64,000 nucleotides of DNA from Glycine soja. Its lineage: Eukaryota; Streptophyta; Magnoliopsida; Fabales; Fabaceae. Below are positions 1-10,469 of the stretch, in pieces. A program made the position numbers and the translations under genes. The notes beneath the pieces are model-generated. The model worked only from the letters and a program-made list of their open reading frames with translations. It searched no databases and was not told the DNA's origin. The stretch is from assembly GCF_004193775.1 (NCBI RefSeq), contig NC_041007.1:30015057-30079056 (forward strand), read 5' to 3'. The number at the start of each line of letters is the position of its first letter. The first letter of the stretch is position 1.

Positions 1-62
1 GATAAACTCATTTTATTCAAAAAGTTATAACTAGTCAAGATCTGAGCGACAATACAAACTTC

Positions 63-1935
63 CTAGCGGTTTCTAATCATATGGTCCATTAAGTCTATCA
101 TATGTTTACAATAGCGGAGAAGTTCGTGGATCTTCTTGGGGGCGGAGTAGGTGTCCGCCATTGCTTTGGCCTTGGCTAGCAATCGGGGAAGTTCTTGACT
201 CCTGTTCAAAGTAAGAGCAAATCGGTCCGTCCACATTGTTGCCTCTTGGTGCCATGAATCAATTACCCTCTCCCTTGCTTCGCTTTCTGCTGATATCTTG
301 GCGTACTCATCCTCTAGCCTTTGCTCATGAGTCGCCGCTAGATTTAGCTTCTCTTTGCACTCATCGATGATGGCCCACATATTCCCTTCAGTCTCGCTTA
401 ACTGTTGGGACAAATTTCTTTTCGACCTAAGGTAAGCCTTTAGCTCGTCCTTCAAGATCATGCCTTTGACCCTTGATGATTCCTTTCACCTCTTCGGAGC
501 TTGAGCTTACTATTGCTGCCCTATAAAGCCCCTCAAAACTTTGCTGGCACGTGTTCTTCCTTTCGGGCCTTCTTGGTTTCTCGTTCCAAGGCTTCAGCGG
601 TGGCCATATTGACGTCCCTTAGTTCATCATACTCTTTTCAGACTTTGATGGCTATGGACTTGAACTTCTCTTCGACTACTCGGGCTCTTTCAAGCTCTGC
701 CTTTAGGGCTTGTACCTCATCACTTTCTTCCGAAGCTTTAACCTCATCGTCCCTCACAGTCTTTAGATTTGGGAACCAATCCAATCCTTGTGTTCGGACT
801 CTCAGCCACTTATGATAGCCGCCGATGATCCCATTACTGCTTCCCCTAAGCTCTCTGTCCTTTCTTCACGCCGCATCCCATGCCTTGCGAACTCCTTGGA
901 GTACCCTCGCGTTGTGGTCACTAAAACCCCGTGCGATGAAAGGCGTGATGCTTTCGTCTAATGGCGCTCCTCTCATGGGGTAGCCAAGCTGTCTTATGGC
1001 GAGAACGGGATTATAATTAATACAACCCCTTGTTCCCATCAAGGGAACATTTGGACATCCTTCGCATGAAGATAGAATCTTGATTCTTCCTTCCTTCTAG
1101 CGAGGGAACCAATTAACAGACGCCCCCCCATGCTAGCCAAGAGTTGGTCCCAATTCGCCTTTCCTTTTTCGACGCACGAGCGGTAACCTTGTAGCGGATA
1201 GACGGGCCTACCTTCTTGGAGAAAAAGGTGTGAAACCAGCCCCACATAGAGAGCTGGAGTACAGCAAACAATCCTTGCATTGCTTTCTTCACATCTTCGG
1301 TCGAAGGTGTCATATAGGTCGGCTAGCATAGCGACAACCGGACTTTCCTTGTGGTTATGATAGGCGAGAAAAACGTCGATCGCTGCCAGGTCCACCAACC
1401 CATCCACATTTGGAAAGAGGACTCCCTCAAAAATCAACAGTGTGAGAATATCTATGAATGGGGTCCACTCGCCTTTATCTGCCAAGATTCTTGCTTTTAC
1501 CTCCAAATATTTTCTCGGTATTCCGACCACCCCATTTTCGACTTGCCTTTGGCGGTCTAATTCCTGCGCCGAGATTTGGACTTTTTTAGAAATTCTGGCC
1601 AATGAGGGGTAGAACCCTGAGAAGAGGTATGGTTTCCTTCCCCCTAGAGGACATCCTAGGATCTCTTCAAATTCTTCCACCATTGATGATAGCTGGAAGT
1701 CCCCAAAGATGAAGCACCTCAACGGCTGATCATAATACTGGGCAAGGGAGGCAATGGACTCTGTGGAGACTTCTACCCTAGCTAGGTCCCAAATCTTACC
1801 ATAGGCTTTGCAGAAGGCTTGCCGTTGAAGTTGACCCATTAATTGCCCCAACTTTCGTAAACTGGTGACCTCTAAGCTCTTGATTTTGACTTGATAGAAC
1901 CTCTTTTTAAACGAAGGCTTTTGACTTAATCCCAT
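63..1935 (-). pseudogene. ORF1 of element D (Ogre-type accessory ORF), broken
   Basis: The ATG at 1935 opens a 298-residue frame matching ORF1 of elements A and B. It begins with a basic KRFYQVK-type segment, then YYDQPLRCF, EEILGCPLGGRKPY and a conserved VLFPNVDGLVDLAAID block. This is the globular N-terminal domain that plant annotations often carry as a DUF in retrotransposon ORF1 proteins. A frameshift near 1120 and stops at 1097-1099 and 866-868 separate it from the C-terminal part, which resumes at 461-63 as a charged, coiled-coil-like segment ending in HMIDLMDHMIRNR. The function of Ogre ORF1 is unknown. Several of the stops sit at the same codons as in element B. Closest relative in the window: B, then A. 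Confidence 0.8.
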
Positions 1936-2793
1936 GTTTTACTAAAGTGAAATAAAATCTAGTGCGAATCAAAACTCCGACATCTATCATGGGTGGAATG
2001 GATGAATGCATGAAGAAATGCATATGACACAGATGCAATTTACGAATACGGGAGCCCGAGAAACTGTCTCCTTCTTAGATACAACGTCTAGGGGTAGCAA
2101 AGTACCCCAACGTATGTATTTAAAACGGTGACACGGACCCTTCGTTGGTTTGCTAAAGTGAGGGGATCAAAGATGAAACCTACGCATGATGCATATGCGA
2201 AAGGCACAACACGGGGATGTACATAGTACGACAATATTCACAAACAAATATAAGCAAAAGGGTATATGATACTTATGCATGGCAGTGTGAAAAATGGCAC
2301 GCAACGTGTTTGCTCCATGCCCCTATTTAAGGGACCTATAAGGGAAAGAGCTAACTAGGCTTTTAGTAATAATCCCCAAGGTAATCATATCTCTCTTGAT
2401 GGTTTCTAGAGGTATCATCCCCTTCGAAGAACATACTGCAGCAGTAGGGACTACTAGCAACAATAAGTTTTCAAAGAGAAAAGCTCTAGATGAGGGTTCA
2501 CTGTAATCAAGCAAGTCGGAGACCTAGCATGATCACAGATTCACCTCCACTCCTTATGTTCCCATGAACCCGGGTATAGGGCCCTTTTTCACTCACAGTG
2601 TGTGCAAATAGTGTTAGTGTTTGTGTGCATCAAATGAATAAATATTTACCTCATGCATACATTCTAAAACACACTAAAAGCAACAAATAGTTTATATACA
2701 CAAGAACATAAGACAAATAAAGGGAAACCAACAAAGGAGAAAGTCATGATAAAACATTGCACAAGATTAAATGGCCTAACTCTCTAAAAAACA
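1936..2793 (-). other. Leader of element D between PBS and ORF1
   Basis: This is a non-coding leader homologous to the leaders of A and B. It has the conserved run TCACTTTAG a few bases before the ORF1 start (acceptor AG at minus-strand 1943-1942). That is a plausible 3' splice site for an intron whose donor GTAAGT lies in the LTR. I saw no convincing protein in this stretch. Confidence 0.55.
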
Positions 2794-2812
2794 GTCCCCA
2801 GTGGAGTCGCCA
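2794..2812 (-). promoter_or_regulatory. Primer binding site of element D
   Basis: Two bases inside the LTR end, the minus strand reads TGGCGACTCCACTGGGGAC, identical to the site after LTR B and nearly identical to that after LTR A. Ogre-type elements use a tRNA-Arg primer (family knowledge). I could not align it to a tRNA here. Confidence 0.7.
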
Positions 2813-3280
2813 ACTGTCGCAACCTACCCTTCGGCGGGAGGGCGACGCGTGGCTCGCGGGATGCGTGTTCCACGAAAGGAATACGCGCGGAGTCGCCACC
2901 AACGTTTATTTGAGGAAAACGTCGGAAAAACCGGAAAAGACGCGATCTACGAACTTTTTAGTGAAAGGTTCGGGAGTTGTATTTACGCACGGGGAAGGTA
3001 TTAGCACCCCACACGCCCGTCCCAAGGGACGGCAGCCTTTAATCGAATGTGCAAACATGACTTTGATTTTTATGTTCCCTTTTATGTTCTTATATCCTTT
3101 ATACCCTTTTTATATTTTTTTCTTTTTTGTGGTCGACAAGGGTGTTTCCCTTTGCTCCTACGTATTCCTCAATTTGTGATGAGGAAATCAGACCTACGTA
3201 GTTCTTTCGGAACAAAGTGTTTGGTTAAGTTATTTTTGTCTTTTTTGTAAAATATGTTTTTATTGAACAAAAGGTCATTT

Positions 3281-3410
3281 AAGGTGTTGGACCATTAAAT
3301 GGTCTTTTGATTTTGAAAGGAGAGAAACGTTAAGGCGTTGGACCATTAACGATCTCTTGTTTTTGAAAGGAGAGAAACGTTTAAGGCATTGGACCATTAA
3401 CGATCTCTTG
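3281..3410. repeat. 51-bp tandem repeat inside LTR D
   Basis: A unit starting AAGGYGTTGGACCATTAA and ending GAAAGGAGAGAAACGTT occurs from 3281, 3332 and 3383, the last copy partial. Other Ogre-type LTRs here have a single GGCGTTGGACCTTAA block, so this is a local expansion. Confidence 0.8.
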
Positions 3411-4239
3411 GGGTGGTCGACAAAAGCGGGACTTTTGCTCCTACGTATCCTCAATTGTGATGAGGAAATCAGACCTACGTAGTTCTTGCTTATCAAGTGA
3501 TTCTTTTTTACTTAAGTGGTGATCATTTTAAGGCGTTGGACCTTAAAAAATGATCCATTTTACTTAGTGAGAAATTGAAATGACAAACTTCAAAAGCCTA
3601 TTTTTGTGGACGAGCTTGACTAGGCGAGTTGATTTTAGCCTTAGTTTCACTTTAGTTATTAATCAATTCGATTAAGAATGAGAAATCCCAAAGAGAAAAC
3701 GTCCGATTGATTTTCCGCTTTATTTTACTAAAAGATGTTTTTTGATTATTATATTATTTTTTACCTCTTTTTTGATTTCCAACGTGGTTACGGCACGACC
3801 GAACGGTCGGAATTTATTTTAACCGAAGTTAACGGATAATACAATTCAAACGTTCGGTGGAAATTTATTTTATTTTTAAGTTAAGCGAGAAATGACTTAA
3901 GTAAAATGGCTTAAGCACGTCAACAGGGGGTATAAAAAGTAAACAAAACGAGAATAAAAATGCACGAAACACAATGTGGACCACTACGGGTACATAGAAT
4001 GAATCGAAAAGCTTGGTTCGAGGTACTTACCCGTTGAAGATCGAAGAACGATGAAGAACGAATGAAGAACGTCGAAGAACGGTTGAAATCTTTGCGAAAT
4101 TCCTCACGGAAAACGTTACGGAAACGTTTCGGAAGCGCCTTGGCTTAGATTTTCTTCACGGAAACAATTTTTCCAAGCAAATTCGAAAGAGAGAGAAGTG
4201 CCTAAGGGGCTGAACCCCTTCCTTCTTGCCTTCCTCCCC

Positions 4240-4247
4240 TATTTATA
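4240..4247 (-). promoter_or_regulatory. TATA box of LTR D
   Basis: TATAAATA on the minus strand lies within the inverted repeat CCCCTATTTTGCTATAAATAGGGG and just downstream of the GCTCGCC palindromes. The same arrangement occurs in all five Ogre-type LTRs of the window, so it is the likely U3 core promoter. Confidence 0.65.
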
Positions 4248-4773
4248 GCAAAATAGGGGAGGTGGTTGCCGCCCAGCTCGCCCAGGCGAGCTCAGCTCGC
4301 CCAGGCGAGCAGGGTTGCTTCCTCCAGAAGCAACCGCCTTCTGGAGGAATATTCCGGAGGGCCCAAGTGGGCCTGGGTGCTATTTGCACCCCCATTTTTA
4401 CTAAGTACACCCCCCTCTGCTGTTTTTTTGGTGATTCTTTTTTCGTAAAGTTACGGAAACTTACGAATTTCGTAACGATACTTGTTTTCTTTCCGTAATG
4501 TTACGGAACCTTGCGGATTACATAATCATCCCCTTTTTGACTTACGGAATGTTACGGAACCTCACTTAATTATGCAACGATGCTTCCATTTGATTTCCGG
4601 TGTGTCACGGAAACTTACGGATTGTGCATCAATATTTTTTTTGGTTTTTCGGCATGTCCTGGAATTTCACAAATTGCCTAATGATGGGTGCCAAGCACCT
4701 CACGAGGACCAAAGAATGGTCGCACGTCATCGAGCAAAGGTCCCCGGACGAAATTAGGGTATGACAAAGGTCC

Positions 4774-5489
4774 ATGGTTTTTAGAGATGGAGAATATATA
4801 AGTGAATCCGATGTTGAAGTGGAAGAGGAGAGTGAGTACGTAGAGGAAGAGGAGACTCCAGAGGGAGATTTGTTGATGATTAGACGGTTACTTGGTGGTC
4901 AATTGAAGCATGAGGAGGAGAGCCAAAGAGAAAACATCTTTCACACTAGATATTTAATCAATGGCAAGGTGTGCATGGTGATCATTGATGGAGGTAGTTG
5001 CACAATGTGGCTAGTGCTAGATTAGTGTCAAAGCTACATTTAGCTACTAAACCACATCCTAGGCCATACAAACTTTAATGGCTTAGTAAGGATGGAGAGG
5101 TGCAAGTGGGGCAGCAAGTTGAAGTGGACGTTTCCATTGGGAAATACAATGATAAGGTACTTTGTGATGTTGTTCCTATGGAGGCCAGTCACTTACTTTT
5201 GGGGAGACCATGGCAATTTGATAAAAGAGCCAATCATGACGGTTACACCAACAAGATCTCTTTCATGCACCAAGACAAAAAGATTGTGCTCAAGCCATTG
5301 ACTCCACAAGAAGTGTGTGAGGATCAAAAGAAAATGAGAGAAAAACTTCTTCAAGAGAAAAGAGAAAAAGAAAAAGTGAGCAAAACACTTGAGAGTGAGA
5401 AAAAGAGGGAAACACTTGAGAGGAAAAAGAGTGAACAAAAGAAGAGTGAAACACTTGAAGTGAGGGAGAGCTATTTAGCCACAAAAAGT
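4774..5489 (+). pseudogene. Gag-protease fragment of element E, broken
   Basis: An acidic linker (SESDVEVEEESEYVEEEE) leads into a retropepsin-like stretch with the active-site motif IIDGGS. A one-base loss next to the SCT codons (about 5003) shifts the frame and ends it at 5025. The homologous reading continues in another frame, with a stop at 5076-5078, through VGQQVEVDVSIGKYNDKVLCDVVPMEASHLLLGRPW to the lysine- and glutamate-rich connector ending near 5489. The start is lost to the D insertion. The protease would cleave Gag-Pol in the particle; this copy cannot encode it. Confidence 0.75.
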
Positions 5490-6131
5490 TGTATCATGGC
5501 CCAAATGGAGGAGGACTAAATGACACCACTTTGTCTCAATTTTAGAGTGTTTAGTTTGTCTAAATAATGGCCCAATCCTTGTAAAGTTGGCTGACCAAAA
5601 ATATGTTTTGGGTTAATCAACTAAAAGGGCTTTAGTAGGTTTAGTTCATGTTGTAATAAGGGCCCAATTGGCAGAAGTGGATTTTCTGGAATTGTTGTTT
5701 GAAAGAACAAGGTTGAAGATGAAAGGAAGGAAAGAATCACTCTTTCCGGCAAGGGCAACACACAAAGGTTGTGAAAGTCTTTTGATACAGCCAGGGTGTT
5801 CTTGAATCACTCAAGAATTTAGGAGAATCACTCTCACTAAGATAAAAGAGATAAACTCTAATTTTCTGAATAAAACTCAACTTATGTTTATTGATAAAAT
5901 GGTTCAGCTTATATAGACAAAAAGATTGTGCTCAAGCCATTGACTCCACAAGAAGTGTGTGAGGATCAAAAGAAAATGAGAGAAAAACTTCTTCAAGAGA
6001 AAAGAGAAAAAGAAAAAGTGAGCAAAACACTTGAGAGTGAGAAAAAGAGGGAAACACTTGAGAGGAAAAAGAGTGAACAAAAGAAGAGTGAAACACTTGA
6101 AGTGAGGGAGAGCTATTTAGCCACAAAAAGT
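5273..6131. repeat. 217-bp direct duplication around a U3 fragment in element E
   Basis: Positions 5273-5489 and 5915-6131 are copies of one another, at an offset of 642 bp. Both start AGACAAAAAGATTG and end CCACAAAAAGT. Between them lies a piece of E's own LTR (5490-5914). Both junctions share about three bases (AGT on the left, AGA on the right). The connector region of pol is therefore present twice. Confidence 0.9.
5490..5914 (+). repeat. Misplaced U3 fragment of element E
   Basis: This 425-bp stretch matches the first 425 bases of the 3' LTR (9037-9461) almost perfectly. I noticed one difference, TTGTTG here against TTGTGG there. It starts at the LTR terminus TGTATCATGG and ends just at the TATATAGA TATA-like box. 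It has no partner LTR end and no separate target-site duplication, so it is not a solo LTR. Confidence 0.85.
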
Positions 6132-9066
6132 GAGGTCAAGAGGTTGTTTCATGCTAAACAGTCACTATATATCTTGTTTTGCAAAAATCAGATTTTGACC
6201 ACTAACACTTTTGATGATTTTGAAGTGCCTTCTAGTGTTAAAACTCTTTTGCAGGATTTTCAAGACATGTTTCCACCAAATGTGCCAAATGGACTACCAC
6301 CTTTGAGGGGAATTGAGCATCAAATTGATCTCATTCCGGGAGCTTCTTTGCCCAGTAGGCCAGCCTATAGAAGTAATCCACAAGAAACCAAAGAGATTCA
6401 AAGACAAGTGGATGAACTCATTAGCAAAGGTTGGGTAAGAGATAGATGAGTCCTTGTGCTGTCCCAGTGATTTTGGTCCCTAAAAAGGATGGGACATGGC
6501 GCATGTGTTCCGATTGTAGAGCCCTTAATAACATCACCGTTAAATATAGGCATCCTATACCTAGGCTTGATGATTTGCTTGATGAATTGCATGGTGCATG
6601 TTACTTCTCTAAAATCGATTTAAAAAGTGGATACAATCAAATTAGGATTAGAGAAGGGGATGAATAGAAAACTGCTTTTAAAACAAAATATGGTTTGTAT
6701 GAATGGTTGGTTATGCCTTTTGGCCTAACTAACGCTCCTAGAACTTTCATGAGACTAGTGAATCATATCTTGAGAGAGTTCATAGGAAAGTTCATTGTGG
6801 TGTACTTTGATGATATTCTTATCTATAGAACTTCACTTGATTTGCATATTGATCATTTAAAATATGTCTTTACTGTGCTTAGAGAAGAACAATTGTATGC
6901 CAATCTTGAAAAATGCATCTTTTGTACTAACCATGTTGTGTTTCTTGGTTTTGTTGTGAGTTCAAAAGGAGTGCAAGTTGATGAGGAGAAGGTTAGGGCT
7001 ATTCAAGAATGGCCTACACCTAAGTCTGTGACCGAGGTGAGGAGTTTTCATGGCTTAGCAAGTTTTTATAGACGATTTGTGAAGGATTTTAGCACATTGG
7101 CAGCACCTCTCAATGAAGTGCTCAAGAAAAATGTTGGTTTCAAATGGGGAGAGAAACAAGAAGAAGCTTTCAATGTTCTTAAGCAAAAGCTAACTAATGC
7201 CCCATATTTGCGTTGCCAAACTTTAAAAAATCTTTTGAAATTGAGTGTGATGCTTCAAATGTTGGGATTGGGGCTGTGTTGATGCAAGAAGGCCATCCAA
7301 TTGCCTATTTTAGTGAAAAGTTAAGTGGTCCTACCCTTAACTATTCAACTTATGATAAGGAGTTGTATGCCTTAGTACGGGCTTTGAAAACATGGCAACA
7401 CTACCTTTATCCTAAGGAATTTGTCATTCATAGTGACCATGAGTCCCTCAAATATATCAAGGGGCAAGGCAAGCTTAACAAAAGGCATGCGAAGTGGGTG
7501 GAATTCCTTGAGCAATTCCCTTATGTTATCAAACATAAAAAGGGAAAAGGTAATATTGTAGCCGATGCTCTTTCTCGGCGTCATGCATTACTTTCTATGC
7601 TTGAAACAAAATTGATTGGTATTGAATGTTTGAAAAGCATGTATGAAAATGATGAAACTTTTGGAGAAATATTTAAAAATTGTGAAAATTTTTCAGAAAA
7701 TGGTTTCTTTAGACATGAAGGCTTTCTTTTCAAAGAAAATAAATTGTGTGTGCCTAAATGTTCTACTAGAAATTTGCTTGTTTGTGAAGCACATGAAGGA
7801 GGTTTAATGGGGCATTTTGGGGTCCAAAAGACTCTAGAAACATTACAAGAACATTTTTATTGGCCTTATAAGAAAAAGGATGTGCAGAAATTTTGTGAAC
7901 ATTGCATTGTATGTAAAAAGGCAAAGTCTAAGGTAAAGCCTCATGGATTGTATACTCCATTGCCAATTCCGGAGTATCCTTGGATTGATTTATCCATGGA
8001 TTTTGTTTTGGGGCTGCCAAAAACAAGCAATGGTAGAGATTCCATTTTTGTGGTTGTTGATAGGTTTTCTAAAATGGCTCATTTTATTCCATGTAAAAAA
8101 GTTGATGATGCTTCCCATTTGGCTGATTTGTTTTTCAAGGAGATTGTGAGATTCCATGGTTTGCCAAGGAGCATTGTTAGTGATAGGGACTCTAAGTTCC
8201 TAAGTCATTTTTGGAGGACTTTGTGGAGCAAGTTGGGCACTAAATTGTTATTTTCAACCACTTGTCACCCACAAACCGATGGGCAAACGAAAGTTGTTAA
8301 TAGGACTTTGGGAACTTTGCTTAGGACAGTTTTGATGAAGAACTTAAAAACTTGGGAAGCTTGTTTACCCCATGTTGAATTTGCTTACAATAGAGCTGTT
8401 CATAGCACCACTAATTGTTCTCCTTTTGAAGTTGTTTATGGTTTTAACCCACTAACTCCTCTTGATCTTTTGCCTATGCCTAATGTTTCTGTTTTTAAGC
8501 ATAAAGAAGGTCAAGCAAAGGCGGACTATGTGAAGAAGCTTCATGAGAGAGTCAAAGATCAAATTGAGAGGAAAAATAAAAGCTATGCTAAACAAGCCAA
8601 CAAAGGGAGAAAGAAGGTTGTCTTCGAACCCGGAGATTGGGTTTGGGTGCACATGAGAAAAGAAAGGTTTCCAGAACAAAGGAAATCAAAGCTTCAACCA
8701 AGGGGAGATGGACCATTTCAAGTGCTTGAAAGAATCAATGACAATGCATACAAAGTTGAGCTGCCCGGTGAGTATAATGTTAGTTCCACCTTCAATGTCT
8801 CTGACTTATCTCTTTTTGATGCAGATGGAGAATCCGATTTGAGGACAAATCCTTCTCAAGAGGGAGAGAATGATGAGTACATGACCAAGAGCAAGGGCAA
8901 GGATCCACTTGAAGGACTTGGAGGGCCTATGGCAAGGGCTAGAGCAAGGAAAGCCAAGGATGCTCTTCAACAAGTGTTGTCCATACTATTTGAATACAAG
9001 CCCAAGTTTCAAGGAGAAAAGTCCAAGGTTGTGAGTTGTATCATGGCCCAAATGGAGGAGGACTAA
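5915..9066 (+). pseudogene. RT-RNase H-integrase of element E, broken
   Basis: Reverse transcriptase comes first ([51 protein letters not shown]), then RNase H, then integrase. The frame is interrupted near 6440, by a TAG at 6665-6667 and by a shift near 7215. From 7213 a single 617-residue frame covers the rest. There the RNase H acidic residues (D13, E50, D75, D118) and the zinc-binding residues H194, H201, C231 and C234 are present. The integrase triad reads D263 and D324, but the third position, exactly 35 residues further, is Lys360 (codon at 8290) rather than glutamate. The C-terminal end overlaps the 3' LTR. It would copy and integrate the element; this copy is dead. Confidence 0.85.
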
Positions 9067-10469
9067 ATGACACCACTTTGTCTCAATTTTAGAGTGTTTA
9101 GTTTGTCTAAATAATGGCCCAATCCTTGTAAAGTTGGCTGACCAAAAATATGTTTTGGGTTAATCAACTAAAAGGGCTTTAGTAGGTTTAGTTCATGTTG
9201 TAATAAGGGCCCAATTGGCAGAAGTGGATTTTCTGGAATTGTGGTTTGAAAGAACAAGGTTGAAGATGAAAGGAAGGAAAGAATCACTCTTTCCGGCAAG
9301 GGCAACACACAAAGGTTGTGAAAGTCTTTTGATACAGCCAGGGTGTTCTTGAATCACTCAAGAATTTAGGAGAATCACTCTCACTAAGATAAAAGAGATA
9401 AACTCTAATTTTCTGAATAAAACTCAACTTATGTTTATTGATAAAATGGTTCAGCTTATATAGAAGCTTTACAGCAGATTTTAGTAATGACCCACTAACC
9501 TATAATTAAAATAACTTAATGCCATTAACCTAGGGAATTAAAAAAAACTTAATGGCTGAGTGTAACTGAAATTGTGGCAACCAAAAGTCACCCCCAACAG
9601 CCAACAAGTCAGCCACAATTTGGTCTCCCAAAAGGCTGATGCCTAGGTTGCCAGAATTATCTCGTGGCCATAAATCCCATTTTACGCACTCAAATTAAGT
9701 GATTCCTGAGCCTAAATTGAATTTCAAAACGAGACCTTTCACCACGTTTTGGAATCACCTCATTTGGAGCCTTGTAGCTTGAGTTATTGCCATTTCTATA
9801 TTTCTGTCCAGCCACCACTTAACCTACGTTTTACCATCCCATTAATCCATTTTATGCCAAGAACCACCTTATTAAGACCCACGAAATTAACCACCTTATT
9901 TTTCATCCTTAATCATTTTCCGCATTTTCCATCAAGGTTTAATCCTAGACGATCCTAAGTCAGCCCTTGTGCCATGAAGGTTCATATCACTTGCCAGATT
10001 TTGAAAACCCCTTCTCTGCATTCTCTCTCTCCAAAAAATTTCACATTTTGCATATGTGCTGTCTCTTTGCGTTCTCTACTTCCAATTCCAAGCATTAACA
10101 ATCCAAGTAAGTTCCATGTTTCCTTTTCTCTTTTTCTTGTCTAAACTTTAGGGTAGAAGACTTCAACTGCAGTTTTAGATTTTTAGGGTTTTTATGTTTT
10201 GTTAGAATTAGTTTAAGCTTAGGACTATATACGCTTGTATACTGTATTGAGTATGATGCGCACATTGCATGTCTGATATGCCTTTTAGAGGCTTGAAAAG
10301 TGCAAGAAAATGAACTGCATTTTATGGAAAACGCAATGAACTCGGTAAGCGAGCATGCTGCGCTAAGCAAGTTCATCAGTACTCATTGTGTATACAGGCG
10401 TTCTCGGAAGAACTCGCTAAGCGCACCTACCGCGCTAAGCGAGTTCATCCTTTGAGGATGAACACTCAT
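9037..10469 (+). repeat. 3' LTR of element E (right end not located)
   Basis: The start TGTATCATGG is defined by the U3 copy at 5490. A TATA-like TATATAGA lies about 9457-9464. Downstream is AT-rich non-coding sequence and, near 10330-10440, repeated CGCTAAGC-type motifs common in legume repeats. I could not place a CA end or target-site duplication before LTR F begins at 10470, so the LTR may be truncated, and part of this stretch may be other DNA. I saw no gene in 9470-10469. Confidence 0.6.

Larger units (their letters stand above)
1..4766 (-). mobile_element. Element D: 5' portion of an Ogre/Tat-like Ty3/gypsy retrotransposon
   Basis: Read on the minus strand, the order is LTR (4766 to 2815), primer binding site, untranslated leader and ORF1, which then runs off the left edge of the window. 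The outer LTR end is the same TGTCATACCC terminus seen in the other Ogre-type LTRs here, and the inner end is TTGCGACA. At 4767 the sequence changes abruptly into the protease region of element E, so D is inserted in E. Its other end and target-site duplication lie outside the window. An ORF1 ahead of gag is characteristic of the Ogre group (family knowledge); the rest of D cannot be seen. Confidence 0.85.
2815..4766 (-). repeat. 5' LTR of element D (1952 bp)
   Basis: The LTR starts TGTCATACCC at 4766 and ends TTGCGACA at 2815 on the minus strand. It is alignable along its length with LTRs A, B, C and F. It carries the shared LTR landmarks: two GCTCGCC/GGCGAGC palindromes (about 4276-4312), a TATA box in an inverted repeat (4240-4247), the donor-like GTAAGT (4030-4021) and the TACGTAG-type stem-loop, here in two copies (about 3140-3205 and 3430-3485). 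It is longer than its relatives (1587-1834 bp), mainly because of a local 51-bp repeat and the duplicated stem-loop block. Confidence 0.9.
4767..10469 (+). mobile_element. Element E: 3' portion of a chromovirus-like Ty3/gypsy retrotransposon
   Basis: The order protease, RT, RNase H, integrase, LTR is that of Ty3/gypsy. RT has YFDDIL, usual for chromoviruses. The last ORF runs through the predicted 3' LTR start (9037), a feature described for CRM-type elements, and the integrase tail ([22 protein letters not shown]) is of the plant chromovirus kind. No chromodomain is visible after it. The 5' LTR and gag are missing because element D interrupts E at 4767. The right end is cut at or before the start of LTR F at 10470. 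The CRM assignment is inference. Confidence 0.75.

Noticed and set aside
5490..5914. Solo LTR insertion in element E.
   Set aside because: It lacks the LTR 3' end and a TSD, and is flanked by a 217-bp duplication of pol sequence, so it is a template-switch product.
9470..10469. Host gene to the right of element E.
   Set aside because: Only short frames without domains are present; the stretch is best explained as LTR and repeat sequence.
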